Shown in pieces: positions 43,859 to 52,929 of a DNA stretch of 64,000 bases. Made by a program: the position numbers and the translations under genes. The notes below the pieces were generated by a model. It had not been told where the DNA came from. It was given only the letters and a program-made list of their open reading frames with translations, and did not search any database. The stretch's first letter is position 1; each line of letters starts with the position of its first letter. The stretch is taken from contig UQMZ01000005.1 in NCBI GenBank assembly GCA_900542185.1, positions 45,190-109,189 of the forward strand. The letters run 5' to 3'. Source of the DNA: an uncultured Bacteroidales bacterium. GTDB taxonomy: Bacteria; Bacteroidota; Bacteroidia; Bacteroidales; Muribaculaceae.

Positions 43859-45235
43859 TTATATTCTCACGCTGTCTATCTTCTCGGCCTCCTTGTGAAG
43901 CAGAGATTCCTCCTCCTTCTTGGCCTCGCCGTGCTCGCCCTTCTCCTGCGCCATCGCTATGAACAGCGTGGACAGCAGCGTGAACACGTATGCCTGGATG
44001 AAACTTACCAGCACATCAAGCGCCAGCATGAACACCGAGAACAGTATCGAAATCACCGCCGCGCTTCCTGCCACAGCCGCGCCGAACGATGCGAAGATGA
44101 ATATGAGCAGTGTCAGCGTTATCACGATCATGTGGCCTCCCATCATGTTCGCGAACAGACGGACCGCCAGTGCGGCCGGCTTCGTAAAGATTCCGAATAT
44201 CTCGATGAACTGCATGATGGGCAGCGGACACTTGAGCCAGATAGGCACATCAGGCCACAGTATCTCTTTCCAGTAATGCTTCGTACCCAGCACATTGGTC
44301 AGCACGAACGTGCATACCGCCAGCACCAGTGTCACTGCGATGTTGCCCGTCAGGTTGGCGCCGCCGGGGAACACCACTATCAGGCCCAGCAGGTTCATCG
44401 TCAGGATGAAGAAGAACACCGTCAGCAGATAAGGAGCGAATTTTCGGGAGTTCTCGCCTAAGGTCGGCTTGATGTTGTCGTAGTAAATGAAGCTGACCAG
44501 CAGCTCGATGAATCCCATACCCTTGCGCGGAGCCTTCATGTCGGGATGACGGCGGTAGAAACCCACCAGACCCAATACCATGGCTATAACGACAAATACG
44601 GAGATGAACAATGCCATCACGTCCTTGGTGATGGACAGGTCCAGAGGCCTGTATTCCTTGTAATACTGTCCGGCCACCTTGTGGGCTGCTGCAGCATCGG
44701 CATCGGGCACGTAGACATATCCGTCTATTACGGGCATCCCCTCGTCCATCACATCGCCTTCCTTATGCTTGGCCAGTTCGGCATCCACTTTCTTCTGGTC
44801 TTCCGGCGACAGATCGAATATCTCCACCACCTTGTCCTTGTGCGTGCTGATCTGAGCCAGCACGAAACGGTACTGCTTGCCGTCGCGCTCACATGTCTTC
44901 ACCACGGGCACCATCTGTTTGTGCTCTTTGCCCGTGACGGGATCCTTGACCTCGACGGACTTGGTCAGGCCGGCGCTCGAGAAACAGAACCAGCTGTGGT
45001 CCTCCGCACGCACTATCACAGGCAGCGGCATACGCATGGTATGCGAGAAGGGGACCTCCCAGCCATACCCGTCGCCGAGATGCTCGAAGATTAGCTCCTT
45101 CACGTCCATCTTCTGCTCGTTCTGTTCCTCCTTCTGCAGTTCCGACGACACTTTCCGGGAGTCATCCTTCGAGCATCCGGGGACCATAACGACTGTCAGG
45201 ACCGCCAGTAACAATATGTAGATGCGTTTTAACAT
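43859..45235 (-). CDS. atpB: Fo ATP synthase a subunit with lipoprotein-like N-terminal domain
   Basis: 458 residues, far longer than the ~270 of E. coli. The C-terminal ~250 residues are a normal a subunit, with RLFANMMGGH holding the essential arginine and FIQAYVFTLLSTLFIAMA the last helix. The first ~200 residues are different: a signal sequence with a lipobox-like VPGC (Cys21), then a soluble domain with MDVKELIFEHLGDGYGWEVP and IPLPVIV-type strands. N-terminal extensions of this subunit are known in Bacteroidetes; a lipid-anchored form is inferred. It lies 36 bases after atpC. Confidence 0.94.
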   Translation of the reverse strand: MLKRIYILLLAVLTVVMVPGCSKDDSRKVSSELQKEEQNEQKMDVKELIFEHLGDGYGWEVPFSHTMRMPLPVIVRAEDHSWFCFSSAGLTKSVEVKDPVTGKEHKQMVPVVKTCERDGKQYRFVLAQISTHKDKVVEIFDLSPEDQKKVDAELAKHKEGDVMDEGMPVIDGYVYVPDADAAAAHKVAGQYYKEYRPLDLSITKDVMALFISVFVVIAMVLGLVGFYRRHPDMKAPRKGMGFIELLVSFIYYDNIKPTLGENSRKFAPYLLTVFFFILTMNLLGLIVVFPGGANLTGNIAVTLVLAVCTFVLTNVLGTKHYWKEILWPDVPIWLKCPLPIMQFIEIFGIFTKPAALAVRLFANMMGGHMIVITLTLLIFIFASFGAAVAGSAAVISILFSVFMLALDVLVSFIQAYVFTLLSTLFIAMAQEKGEHGEAKKEEESLLHKEAEKIDSVRI

Positions 45236-45271
45236 ATCTTTCTTTATATTCCGGTCTGTGGGCCTATCCGA

Positions 45272-45508
45272 TCAATAGGCCAAAACCGAGATTTTATTAT
45301 CGTTCACATCCGCCAGACCGCCGTTGATAGGCATGTCGCCGCTCTCTCCGTCGGGCTTGACATAATGCACCGTTCCCTTCACCAGCACCGATATGATCGG
45401 GGCGTGGTTCTTAAGCACGGTGAACGATCCGAGCTGACCGGGCAGTGTCACCATCGTGACCTCGCCGCTGTAGCTCACTTCGTGTGCGGATATAATTTCA
45501 AGGTTCAT
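45272..45508 (-). CDS. atpC: F1 ATP synthase epsilon subunit, short form
   Basis: 78 residues. Only the N-terminal beta-sandwich (LEIISAHEVSYSGEVTMVTLPGQLGSFTVL, quoted in parts: GEVTMVTLPGQLGSFTVLKN) is present, ending at DNKISVLAY. The two-helix C-terminal domain that inhibits ATP hydrolysis in E. coli is absent. The stop is clean and short epsilon is common in Bacteroidetes, so it is not a broken gene. 7 bases after atpD. Confidence 0.94.
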   Translation of the reverse strand: MNLEIISAHEVSYSGEVTMVTLPGQLGSFTVLKNHAPIISVLVKGTVHYVKPDGESGDMPINGGLADVNDNKISVLAY

Positions 45509-45515
45509 GGCTCGA

Positions 45516-47018
45516 TCACTTCACCTCCGCGAGGAGTTTCTTACCCTTCTCGATAGCCTCGTCGATGGTGCCGACGTTCAGGAACGCCTGCTCGGGCAGC
45601 TCATCCAGCTCGCCGCTCAATATCATCTTGAAGCCACGGATTGTCTCGGCCAGAGGCACCATCACGCCGGGGAGACCGGTAAACTGCTCGGCCACGAAGA
45701 ACGGCTGCGACAGGAATCGCTGTGCGCGGCGCGCGCGGGCCACCACCTTCTTGTCCTCGTCCGACAACTCGTCCACACCCAGGATGGCGATGATGTCCTG
45801 CAGCTCGTTGTATTTCTGCAGCAGCTGCTTCACGGCCTGTGCCGTGTTGTAGTGGTCCTCGCCCACGATGTTGGGATCCAGGATTCGCGATGTGGAATCC
45901 AGCGGGTCTACGGCCGGATAGATACCAAGCTCCGATATCTTACGGTTCAACACCGTCGTTGCGTCAAGGAACGAGAACGTCGTGGCCGGAGCCGGGTCGG
46001 TAAGGTCGTCGGCAGGCACGTAGATGGCCTGCACCGATGTGATGGATCCCTGCTTGGTCGACGTGATTCGCTCCTGCAGCATACCCATCTCCGACGACAG
46101 AGTAGGCTGATAACCCACAGCCGACGGCATACGGCCTAAGAGTGCCGATACCTCGGAACCTGCCTGAGTGAATCGGAAGATGTTATCGATGAACAGAAGA
46201 ATATCCTTCGATCCGCCGTCGCTGTCACGGAACTGCTCGGCAACGGTCAAACCCGACAGGGCTACGCGCAGACGTGCGCCCGGCGGCTCGTTCATCTGGC
46301 CGAACACCAGCGTGGACTGCGAATTCTTCAGTTCCTCATGGTCGACATCGTCCAGGTTCCATTCCCCCTTCTCCATGCCTTCCGTGAATTTCTTTCCATA
46401 TTTGATCACACCGCTCTCGATCATCTCGCGCAGCAGGTCATTACCCTCGCGGGTACGCTCGCCCACTCCGGTGAACACCGAGAAGCCGTTATGTCCTTTG
46501 GCGATATTGTTGATGAGCTCCTGAATCAGCACCGTCTTGCCCACACCGGCACCGCCGAACAGACCGATCTTACCACCCTTCATGTAGGGCTCCAGGAAGT
46601 CCACCACCTTGATACCGGTGAACAGGATCTCCTGCGAGATGGCCAGGTCATCGAACTCGGGAGCCGGCTGATGGATGCCGCGCAGGTTGTCGCGGTTCAG
46701 CGCGCCCAACATATCGATGGGCTCACCTACTACGTTCAGCAGACGGCCCTTGACCTGCGTGCCCGTAGGCACCGAAATGGGAGTGCCAAGATTGCGCACC
46801 TTGACACCGCGGCGTACGCCGTCCGTGCTTTCCATTGCCACGCAGCGAGCCGTATCCTCGCCGATGTGCTGCTCCACTTCAAGTATCAGCTCCTCGCCGT
46901 TGTCGCGAAGCACCTGCAACGCCGTATAGATCGGCGGTATCTGGTCCTTGCCGCCCTCGAACGATACGTCGATCACAGGGCCTATGACCTGAACTACAGT
47001 ACCTAAATTCTCGCTCAT
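45516..47018 (-). CDS. atpD: F1 ATP synthase beta subunit
   Basis: 500 residues. Walker A GGAGVGKTVLIQELI, the catalytic GERTREGNDL glutamate, and the DELSDEDKKVVARARRAQRF segment (the DELSEED lever, here DELSDED) are all present. First gene of the atp block; only 28 bases separate it from the nuoH stop, and no promoter was found in that gap. Confidence 0.97.
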   Translation of the reverse strand: MSENLGTVVQVIGPVIDVSFEGGKDQIPPIYTALQVLRDNGEELILEVEQHIGEDTARCVAMESTDGVRRGVKVRNLGTPISVPTGTQVKGRLLNVVGEPIDMLGALNRDNLRGIHQPAPEFDDLAISQEILFTGIKVVDFLEPYMKGGKIGLFGGAGVGKTVLIQELINNIAKGHNGFSVFTGVGERTREGNDLLREMIESGVIKYGKKFTEGMEKGEWNLDDVDHEELKNSQSTLVFGQMNEPPGARLRVALSGLTVAEQFRDSDGGSKDILLFIDNIFRFTQAGSEVSALLGRMPSAVGYQPTLSSEMGMLQERITSTKQGSITSVQAIYVPADDLTDPAPATTFSFLDATTVLNRKISELGIYPAVDPLDSTSRILDPNIVGEDHYNTAQAVKQLLQKYNELQDIIAILGVDELSDEDKKVVARARRAQRFLSQPFFVAEQFTGLPGVMVPLAETIRGFKMILSGELDELPEQAFLNVGTIDEAIEKGKKLLAEVK

Positions 47019-47046
47019 ATCTTGTTTTTCTTATTTTCAGTTAGTA

Positions 47047-48126
47047 TTAGAAGTGCCAGCCTAATGCTACGAACACCGTCATCAGCAAAAGGTTTGCCAG
47101 CGCGAACGGCATCAGGTATTTCCACTCGAACGACAGCAGCTGGTCGATACGCACACGGGGGAACGTCCACTTGAACCAGATTATGACGAACGAGATGAAG
47201 AATGCCTTGCCCAGGAACCATACCACGCTCGGGATATAGTCCATTACCATGTTGAAGCCGTCCCATCCGGGAATGTGCAGAGGCATCCATCCGCCTAAGA
47301 ACATCAGCGAGGCTATGCCCGACACAATGAACAGGTTCAGATACTCGGCCAGATAGAAGAAGCCGAAGTGAATACCAGAATACTCCGTATGGTAACCGGC
47401 CGTAAGCTCATGCTCGGCCTCTGGAAGGTCGAACGGGCCTCGGTTGGTCTCGGCCGTTGCCGCAACAATGTAGATAAGGAATGCTATTATGGCGGGAATA
47501 TGGCCCTTGAACAGGAACCATGCGTCCTCCTGGGCCCATACCAGCTCGTTTATGTTCATGGTGCCGGCCAGTACGATGATGGTCATGATGGCCAGACCCA
47601 ACGACACCTCGTAGCTTATCATCTGCGCGCCGCTTCGCATGGCGCCGATCAGCGTGTACTTGTTATTGGACGCCCATCCGGCCAGCAGGATGCCTAACAC
47701 ACCCACAGAGCTGACTGCCAGCACGAAGAAGATGCCTATGTTCCAGTCTATGATCTGCAGTCCGTTACCCCACGGCAGACATGCCAGCATTATCACCGAC
47801 GACGTGATGACCAGATAGGGCGCGAGCTTGAACAGGAACCGGTCGGTGCCTTTCAGGCATATCAACTCCTTGATCAGAATCTTGAACATGTCGGCGAACA
47901 CCTGCAGAAGTCCCCACGGACCTACACGCATCGGGCCCAGTCGGCACTGGAACCATGCGCACAGCTTGCGCTCGTACAATATATAGAACAGGGCCAGCAC
48001 AGTGTATGCCAGCAGAACGATCACTCCGACAATGACACACTCTATCAGGACGGCGACCCAGTCGGCCATACCCGTCCCCAACAGCCAGTCATTGAAGCAC
48101 GATGTCCATTTCCCAAAATCAAACAT
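47047..48126 (-). CDS. nuoH: complex I subunit H
   Basis: 359 residues, eight helices. ERKLCAWFQCRLGPMRVGPWGLLQ is the E-R-K-x3-x-Q-R-x-GP signature (quoted in parts: ERKLCAWFQCRLGPMRVGPW), and ETNRGPFDLPEAEHELTAGYHTEYSG the quinone-channel segment (in parts: ETNRGPFDLPEAEHELTAGY). Standard length for the family. It ends 28 bases before atpD. Confidence 0.96.
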   Translation of the reverse strand: MFDFGKWTSCFNDWLLGTGMADWVAVLIECVIVGVIVLLAYTVLALFYILYERKLCAWFQCRLGPMRVGPWGLLQVFADMFKILIKELICLKGTDRFLFKLAPYLVITSSVIMLACLPWGNGLQIIDWNIGIFFVLAVSSVGVLGILLAGWASNNKYTLIGAMRSGAQMISYEVSLGLAIMTIIVLAGTMNINELVWAQEDAWFLFKGHIPAIIAFLIYIVAATAETNRGPFDLPEAEHELTAGYHTEYSGIHFGFFYLAEYLNLFIVSGIASLMFLGGWMPLHIPGWDGFNMVMDYIPSVVWFLGKAFFISFVIIWFKWTFPRVRIDQLLSFEWKYLMPFALANLLLMTVFVALGWHF

Positions 48127-48165
48127 ATCTTGTTATTGTTGTTTTATGCGTGGTTTATATCACTG

Positions 48166-49791
48166 TTAACGGTCAATATCGGGGATCACGAAGTCCAGGG
48201 CGGCACCGATTGTAATCAGGTCCGCTATCATATAGCCTGTACATGTCAGGTCCATTACGCCCACCAGGTTGAAACAGGGACTCTGGAAGTGCACGCGATA
48301 AGGATTCTTCGATCCGTCGCTCTCGATGTACACGCCGAACGCGCCGCGCGATGCCTCCACCTGCTGGTACCAGTGGCCTACAGGCAGTTTGATCAGCTTC
48401 GGAACCTGCGCGCGGATGTCGCCCTCGGGAATGTTGTCCACTAACTGGGCCAGTATCTTGCAGCTCTCCTCTATCTCCTTCATGCGCACCATGTAACGGC
48501 TGTACGAGTCGCAGCCGTCCAGCAGTACCTCGTCGAAGTCAAGCTCCGAATAGATGCCGTACGGATGTTTCTTGCGCGTGTCGTTGCTCCAGCCCGATCC
48601 GCGTCCGCTCGGTCCGGTGATGGCGTAGTTGATGGCGTCCTCTTTCGACAGCTTGCCCACGCCTACCAGACGGTTCCTGGCTATAAGGTTGTTGGAGAAT
48701 ACGTTGTGATATTCCTTCAGGCGCTTGGGCATGATGGCTATCAGCTCCTTCACGTCCTTCTGGAAGTCGGGATGCAGATCGGCTATCACGCCGCCTATCA
48801 CATTATAGTTCATCGACATGCGGGCGCCGCAAGTCTTCTCGAATATATCGAGTATCATTTCGCGCTCACGGAATCCGTAGAAGAACGCCGTGGTGGCGCC
48901 TAAGTCCATAGCCGTACATCCGAACGACAGCAGATGGGACGAAATACGCATCAGCTCGTCCATCATGCAGCGTATCACCTCGGCGCGGCGGGGCACCTCG
49001 ATGCCTAAGGCCTTCTCTATGCACATACACAGACAGTGGCGGTTCATGTGAGCCGACATATAGTCCATACGGTCGGTGAAGTGCAGCGTCTGAGGATAGG
49101 TCATGCCCTCCGACAGCTTCTCGATGCCACGGTGGATATAGCCGGACACTACGTCCACTTTCTTCACGTACTCGCCGTCGAGCGACGTGCGGAAACGCAT
49201 CACACCGTGTGTGGACGGGTGCTGCGGACCAATGTTGACAACATAGTCGTCTTTCTCGAACACGCGGCCGTATTCAGGCTTCAGCTCGCCGTCCACCAGC
49301 TTGTAGCTTACGGTCTGGTCCTCGTTCTCCTCATCCTCCATGCGGATGGGATTAAGCTCGGGGTTGGCGTCGTAGTCCTTGCGCAGAGGATGTCCCACCC
49401 AGTCGTTGCGCAGGAAGAAACGGCGCATGTCGGGATGGTTCACGAACTTGATGCCGAACATGTCGTACACCTCGCGCTCCTGGAAATTAGCCACCTTCCA
49501 CAGATCGCTTACCGTATGTATATAGCTGTTGTCGCGGTCGCCCGACGCCTCTACCTTCACCGACAGCATCTCCCAGTCACGGGATGTCGACGTCAGATAG
49601 TACATCACGCCTAATTTCTCCTTCCAGTCCATGCCCACAACTGCGGTCAGGACATCGAAACCGAGATCTTCCTTCAGTTTTTTGGCGAAGTCATGCCAAT
49701 CCGGCTCCGCTACATTCACCTGCAGGCACTCTCCATCCTCGAATGTGGCCGCAGGATAAATCTTCTCTATCTTTTCTTTTAATTGGCTCAT
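48166..49791 (-). CDS. nuoCD: complex I fused subunit CD
   Basis: 541 residues, a NuoC (about 1-150) to NuoD (about 165-541) fusion. NuoC part: ANFQEREVYDMFGIKFVNHPDMRRFFL. NuoD part: NIGPQHPSTHGVMRF, SGYIHRGIEK, YVNARMSMNYNVIGG-type GARMSMNYNVIGG and the final VDFVIPDIDR-type DFVIPDIDR. (Longest pieces quoted are parts of the family signatures.) The quinone-site histidine and aspartate regions are intact. It starts 6 bases after nuoB. Confidence 0.95.
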   Translation of the reverse strand: MSQLKEKIEKIYPAATFEDGECLQVNVAEPDWHDFAKKLKEDLGFDVLTAVVGMDWKEKLGVMYYLTSTSRDWEMLSVKVEASGDRDNSYIHTVSDLWKVANFQEREVYDMFGIKFVNHPDMRRFFLRNDWVGHPLRKDYDANPELNPIRMEDEENEDQTVSYKLVDGELKPEYGRVFEKDDYVVNIGPQHPSTHGVMRFRTSLDGEYVKKVDVVSGYIHRGIEKLSEGMTYPQTLHFTDRMDYMSAHMNRHCLCMCIEKALGIEVPRRAEVIRCMMDELMRISSHLLSFGCTAMDLGATTAFFYGFREREMILDIFEKTCGARMSMNYNVIGGVIADLHPDFQKDVKELIAIMPKRLKEYHNVFSNNLIARNRLVGVGKLSKEDAINYAITGPSGRGSGWSNDTRKKHPYGIYSELDFDEVLLDGCDSYSRYMVRMKEIEESCKILAQLVDNIPEGDIRAQVPKLIKLPVGHWYQQVEASRGAFGVYIESDGSKNPYRVHFQSPCFNLVGVMDLTCTGYMIADLITIGAALDFVIPDIDR

Positions 49792-49797
49792 ATCCGT

Positions 49798-50412
49798 TTA
49801 TCCTATCTGCCCCTTCTCATCGGGATGTTGTGCGAAAAAGTCCTCGATTTTCTCCTTGCGGTTAGCACCGCCGAAGAATTTCTGCACCTTGATCTTGCGC
49901 TGCAGCTGCATCAGGCCGTAGAACATGGCCTCGGGACGCGGAGGACATCCGGGGATGTACACATCCACCGGCAGAATCTTGTCCACGCCGGGCACCACGC
50001 AGTATGAGTTCTTGAACGGGCCGCCCGAAACGGCGCAGCCGCCGCATGCTATCACGTATTTGGGTTCGGCCAGCTGCTCGTACAGACGGCGCAGCGCCGG
50101 CGCCATGCGGTGTACGATGGTGCCCTGCACCATTATATAGTCTGCCTGACGGGGCGAGTTGCGGGCCACCTCGAATCCGAAACGGGCCATGTCGTAACGG
50201 GCCGCGCCCAGACACATGAACTCGATGGCGCAGCACGACGTGCCGAAGCACAGCGGCCACAACGAATTGGCACGACCCCAGTTGATCAGGTCGTCGAATG
50301 CCCCCACCATTACGTTTGCTCCTGTCGCGTTCAGCTCCTCGACCAACTTGTCTATGTACTCGTTGTTCTTGAAGTCCTCGCGCTTCATGCTTTTAATATG
50401 GTCTACTCCCAT
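49798..50412 (-). CDS. nuoB: complex I subunit B (cluster N2)
   Basis: 204 residues. The N2 cysteines are in FGTSCCAIEFM, ACGGCAVSGG and IPGCPPRPEA. It forms the quinone-reducing junction with NuoD. It overlaps nuoA by 10 bases (50403-50412). Confidence 0.96.
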   Translation of the reverse strand: MGVDHIKSMKREDFKNNEYIDKLVEELNATGANVMVGAFDDLINWGRANSLWPLCFGTSCCAIEFMCLGAARYDMARFGFEVARNSPRQADYIMVQGTIVHRMAPALRRLYEQLAEPKYVIACGGCAVSGGPFKNSYCVVPGVDKILPVDVYIPGCPPRPEAMFYGLMQLQRKIKVQKFFGGANRKEKIEDFFAQHPDEKGQIG

Positions 50413-50774
50413 TTCAGCGCACCTTTACGCCAGGCGTATGCCAGGCCCATTATCAATACAAACATGAATATGCCGATGCAAAGTATTCCCGAAGGACCCA
50501 TATCCTTCATCACCACGGACCAGGGATACAGGAACACTACCTCCACATCGAACAATAAAAACAAAATGGCGAAGATATAGTATCCCGCCTTAAACTGTAG
50601 CATAGACGCACCACGCGTCGGTATGCCGCACTCGTATGCCTCCGCCTTCTTCACCGAATATGAACGAGGCGATATCAATTTGGCAATAAGCAGCGCCGCA
50701 AACACCAGGGCAAGACCAGTTATCATGGCCGTGATGCTCAACGCTCCATTACCGATATGGCACAATAACTCCAT
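50403..50774 (-). CDS. nuoA: complex I subunit A
   Basis: 123 residues, three helices. KAEAYECGIPTRGASMLQFKAGYYIFAILFLLFDVEVVFLYPW (quoted in parts: KAEAYECGIPTRGA, FLLFDVEVVFLYPW) includes the conserved loop and the TM2 acid pair. First gene of the nuo-atp cluster, about 65 nt downstream of a consensus promoter. Confidence 0.95.
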   Translation of the reverse strand: MELLCHIGNGALSITAMITGLALVFAALLIAKLISPRSYSVKKAEAYECGIPTRGASMLQFKAGYYIFAILFLLFDVEVVFLYPWSVVMKDMGPSGILCIGIFMFVLIMGLAYAWRKGALKWE

Positions 50775-50846
50775 ATTGTGTTTATGATTAGTTAGTTACA
50801 TGGTTTTAGACGCGCCCCCAACTTGCGCATCACATTAGTTCTTGTG

Positions 50847-50878
50847 CAAAGTTACCCAAAATTTTTCACTCTGACAAA
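50847..50878 (-). promoter_or_regulatory. Promoter of the nuo-atp cluster
   Basis: On the minus strand TTTG (50878-50875), 20 bases, TAACTTTG (50854-50847): exact consensus. It is the only clear promoter seen upstream of the whole 17-kb array. Confidence 0.8.
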
Positions 50879-50881
50879 TAA

Positions 50882-50916
50882 AAAAGCCGGAGTCCCATGT
50901 CAGGACACCGGCTTTT
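50882..50916 (-). terminator. Terminator after the lipoprotein gene
   Basis: AAAAGCCGG and CCGGCTTTT arms (50882-50890 and 50908-50916), extended by GTCC/GGAC, with TTTTTTATTT following on the minus strand. It insulates the nuo promoter from upstream transcription. Confidence 0.85.
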
Positions 50917-50946
50917 ATATCATCTTGTCGATACGACTCGGAGGGT

Positions 50947-51906
50947 TTACTGCTTCCAGTCCGAAATGTTGAATCCCAACATGCATACGCCGCTGAACGT
51001 GGCGGTATAGCCGTTGTCAAGTCTGAAGCGGCAGGTCGCGCCTGTCAGATCCTGCGAGGAACTGTCCAGGCTAAGGGTGCTTATCTTGATTGCCGGGATG
51101 GTCTGGCCTTCGCTCACGGAAATTGCCTCGGGAGTCACGTCACTGCAGGAAATCGAGAAACCAGCCGCACTGAATTTTACAGGCAGGTTCTTGATGACAT
51201 AATTGACGGGATTCTCGGTTCCGAGATACGATACATTGTACAGGTATACGTCGGCAGTGTAGGCACCGGGCTTGTCCAGATTCATCGAAACGCGGTATGA
51301 CGGCACTTTCACCTGCTCCGGCTGTCCCTGGTCACCCTTGGCTATATTGGTGACACCCGTGAAGATCATGTCCTTCCAGAATGTCTTGACCTGATATTCG
51401 CCGATCTTGAACTGTGTCTCCGAATAGATGCGCGTGCGGGGATACACTATGGGATTCAGCTTAAGTTGAGCTCCCAGTGCGGTCTGGACGATGGAGTCGT
51501 TGAATGTATTGACGCACGTGGTGAAGTCCGCGTACACGTTGGTGATGGAGGTGGCGCCTGCCGGAGCGGCATTGGCGGCTTCGCTTAAGTAAAACGATGT
51601 CGGGGATTTGGCTCCGGACATATTGATGAGGCCGTATACCATCGGCATCTCCACGGTGCTGAAGTCAACCTTGTTGCCTCCCACCACCAGATTATCGCTG
51701 GTCATCATCAGCGTATAGTTGTAATTGTCCGTGACGAACGTATAGTTGGTCAGCGTTACTGCCGGTTCCTGACCGGGAGCCGTAACCAGCGAATAAGTCT
51801 CGAGCTGATAGGTCGAGGTCGATTTATAGCTCTGACCGTTCTTGTCACAGGACGCGGCTCCTATCATCAGAAGCGCAGCACTTGCAATAAGTGTGATTTT
51901 CTTCAT
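50947..51906 (-). CDS. hypothetical lipoprotein
   Basis: 319 residues. MKKITLIASAALLMIGAASC ends in a clear lipobox (GAASC, Cys20), so it is anchored in the outer or inner membrane. The rest is beta-rich and Thr/Ser/Tyr-rich with no motif I recognise. It lies 80 bases after rnz on the same strand and before a strong terminator, so it may be read from the rnz transcript. Function unknown; surface exposure is possible but not shown. Confidence 0.8.
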   Translation of the reverse strand: MKKITLIASAALLMIGAASCDKNGQSYKSTSTYQLETYSLVTAPGQEPAVTLTNYTFVTDNYNYTLMMTSDNLVVGGNKVDFSTVEMPMVYGLINMSGAKSPTSFYLSEAANAAPAGATSITNVYADFTTCVNTFNDSIVQTALGAQLKLNPIVYPRTRIYSETQFKIGEYQVKTFWKDMIFTGVTNIAKGDQGQPEQVKVPSYRVSMNLDKPGAYTADVYLYNVSYLGTENPVNYVIKNLPVKFSAAGFSISCSDVTPEAISVSEGQTIPAIKISTLSLDSSSQDLTGATCRFRLDNGYTATFSGVCMLGFNISDWKQ

Positions 51907-51986
51907 AGTTCTGTTTTGTCTTTGTTATATCTCACTATCAAACGCTGAATAGCTGCGGATATTGTCGTGGCACGTATGATAAAAAA

Positions 51987-52901
51987 TCATCGCACGTCTG
52001 TTATCAGCCCTTCCCGGTTCTGCAGCACGCACGGAAACACCTCGCAGGCCTCCTTCACGAACAGCGAGTCATCATTATATCTTGACGAATAATGTCCTGT
52101 CAGCAACCTCTTGGCGCCGGCGTCACGCGCCACTATGGCCGCCTGCTCGGCAGTGGAATGAAACCGTTCGCGAGCGTTGTCGGCGTTGTCGCGCAGATAG
52201 GTGGTCTCGTGAAACATCAGGTCCACCGGTCCGACCTTGGGTGCCAGCCCGGGCATATACATCGTATCCGACAGGTGCGCGTACGACCGTCCCGGCTCTG
52301 CGGGACGGGTCAGAATTTCGTTCGGTATTATAGTGCCGTCCTCTTTCACGAAGTCGGCACCCACCTTTATCTCGCGCATCCTGAAGACAGGCACACCGTG
52401 GAAGTCGCACATATCGCGACGTATATGGCGCAGCGGCTCAGCCTCCTCAAACACATACCCCACCGTCGGCACACGGTGCTTCAACGGTATGGTGCGGACT
52501 CGCAGCGATCCGGTGTCGAGTATCTCCTTCTCCTCCGGCCTGATTATGTCATACTCCAGCTCGAACGACAGCTCGCGGGCGAAGAATCCCAATATCTGCT
52601 CCAGTATCTCCTTCCCTTCCTTAAACGTATGTATGGTCAGCTTCCCCTCCTTGCCGCCAAGCGCCAGGGTCGAGATCAGCCCGGGAAGTCCCAATACATG
52701 GTCGCCGTGCAGATGGGTCAGAAAGATGTGGCGCAGGCGCCCGAACTTCAATCTCTGTTTCTGAAACTGAAGCTGGGCACCTTCGCCGCAGTCCACCATA
52801 TACAGCGTCCCGCGGTGCTCCACCACCGTCGACGACGGCTGGTGCTTCACGGTCGGCTTGGCCGAACCGCACCCCAACGTATGTATCCTGAAGTCGCTCA
52901 T
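51987..52901 (-). CDS. rnz: ribonuclease Z (tRNase Z)
   Basis: 304 residues, short-form ElaC/tRNase Z length. The metallo-beta-lactamase motif FLTHLHGDHVLGLPG (HxHxDH), the exosite helix region, FHETTY and LTGHYSSRY are intact. It cuts pre-tRNA 3' trailers. 28 bases after the macroglobulin gene. Confidence 0.95.
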   Translation of the reverse strand: MSDFRIHTLGCGSAKPTVKHQPSSTVVEHRGTLYMVDCGEGAQLQFQKQRLKFGRLRHIFLTHLHGDHVLGLPGLISTLALGGKEGKLTIHTFKEGKEILEQILGFFARELSFELEYDIIRPEEKEILDTGSLRVRTIPLKHRVPTVGYVFEEAEPLRHIRRDMCDFHGVPVFRMREIKVGADFVKEDGTIIPNEILTRPAEPGRSYAHLSDTMYMPGLAPKVGPVDLMFHETTYLRDNADNARERFHSTAEQAAIVARDAGAKRLLTGHYSSRYNDDSLFVKEACEVFPCVLQNREGLITDVR

Positions 52902-52929
52902 TTCACGAACATATCTATTCTTTGACAGC

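Noticed and set aside
45272..45508. atpC as a truncated pseudogene
   Set aside because: The stop is clean, the next gene follows at normal spacing, and short epsilon subunits without the C-terminal helices are known in Bacteroidetes.
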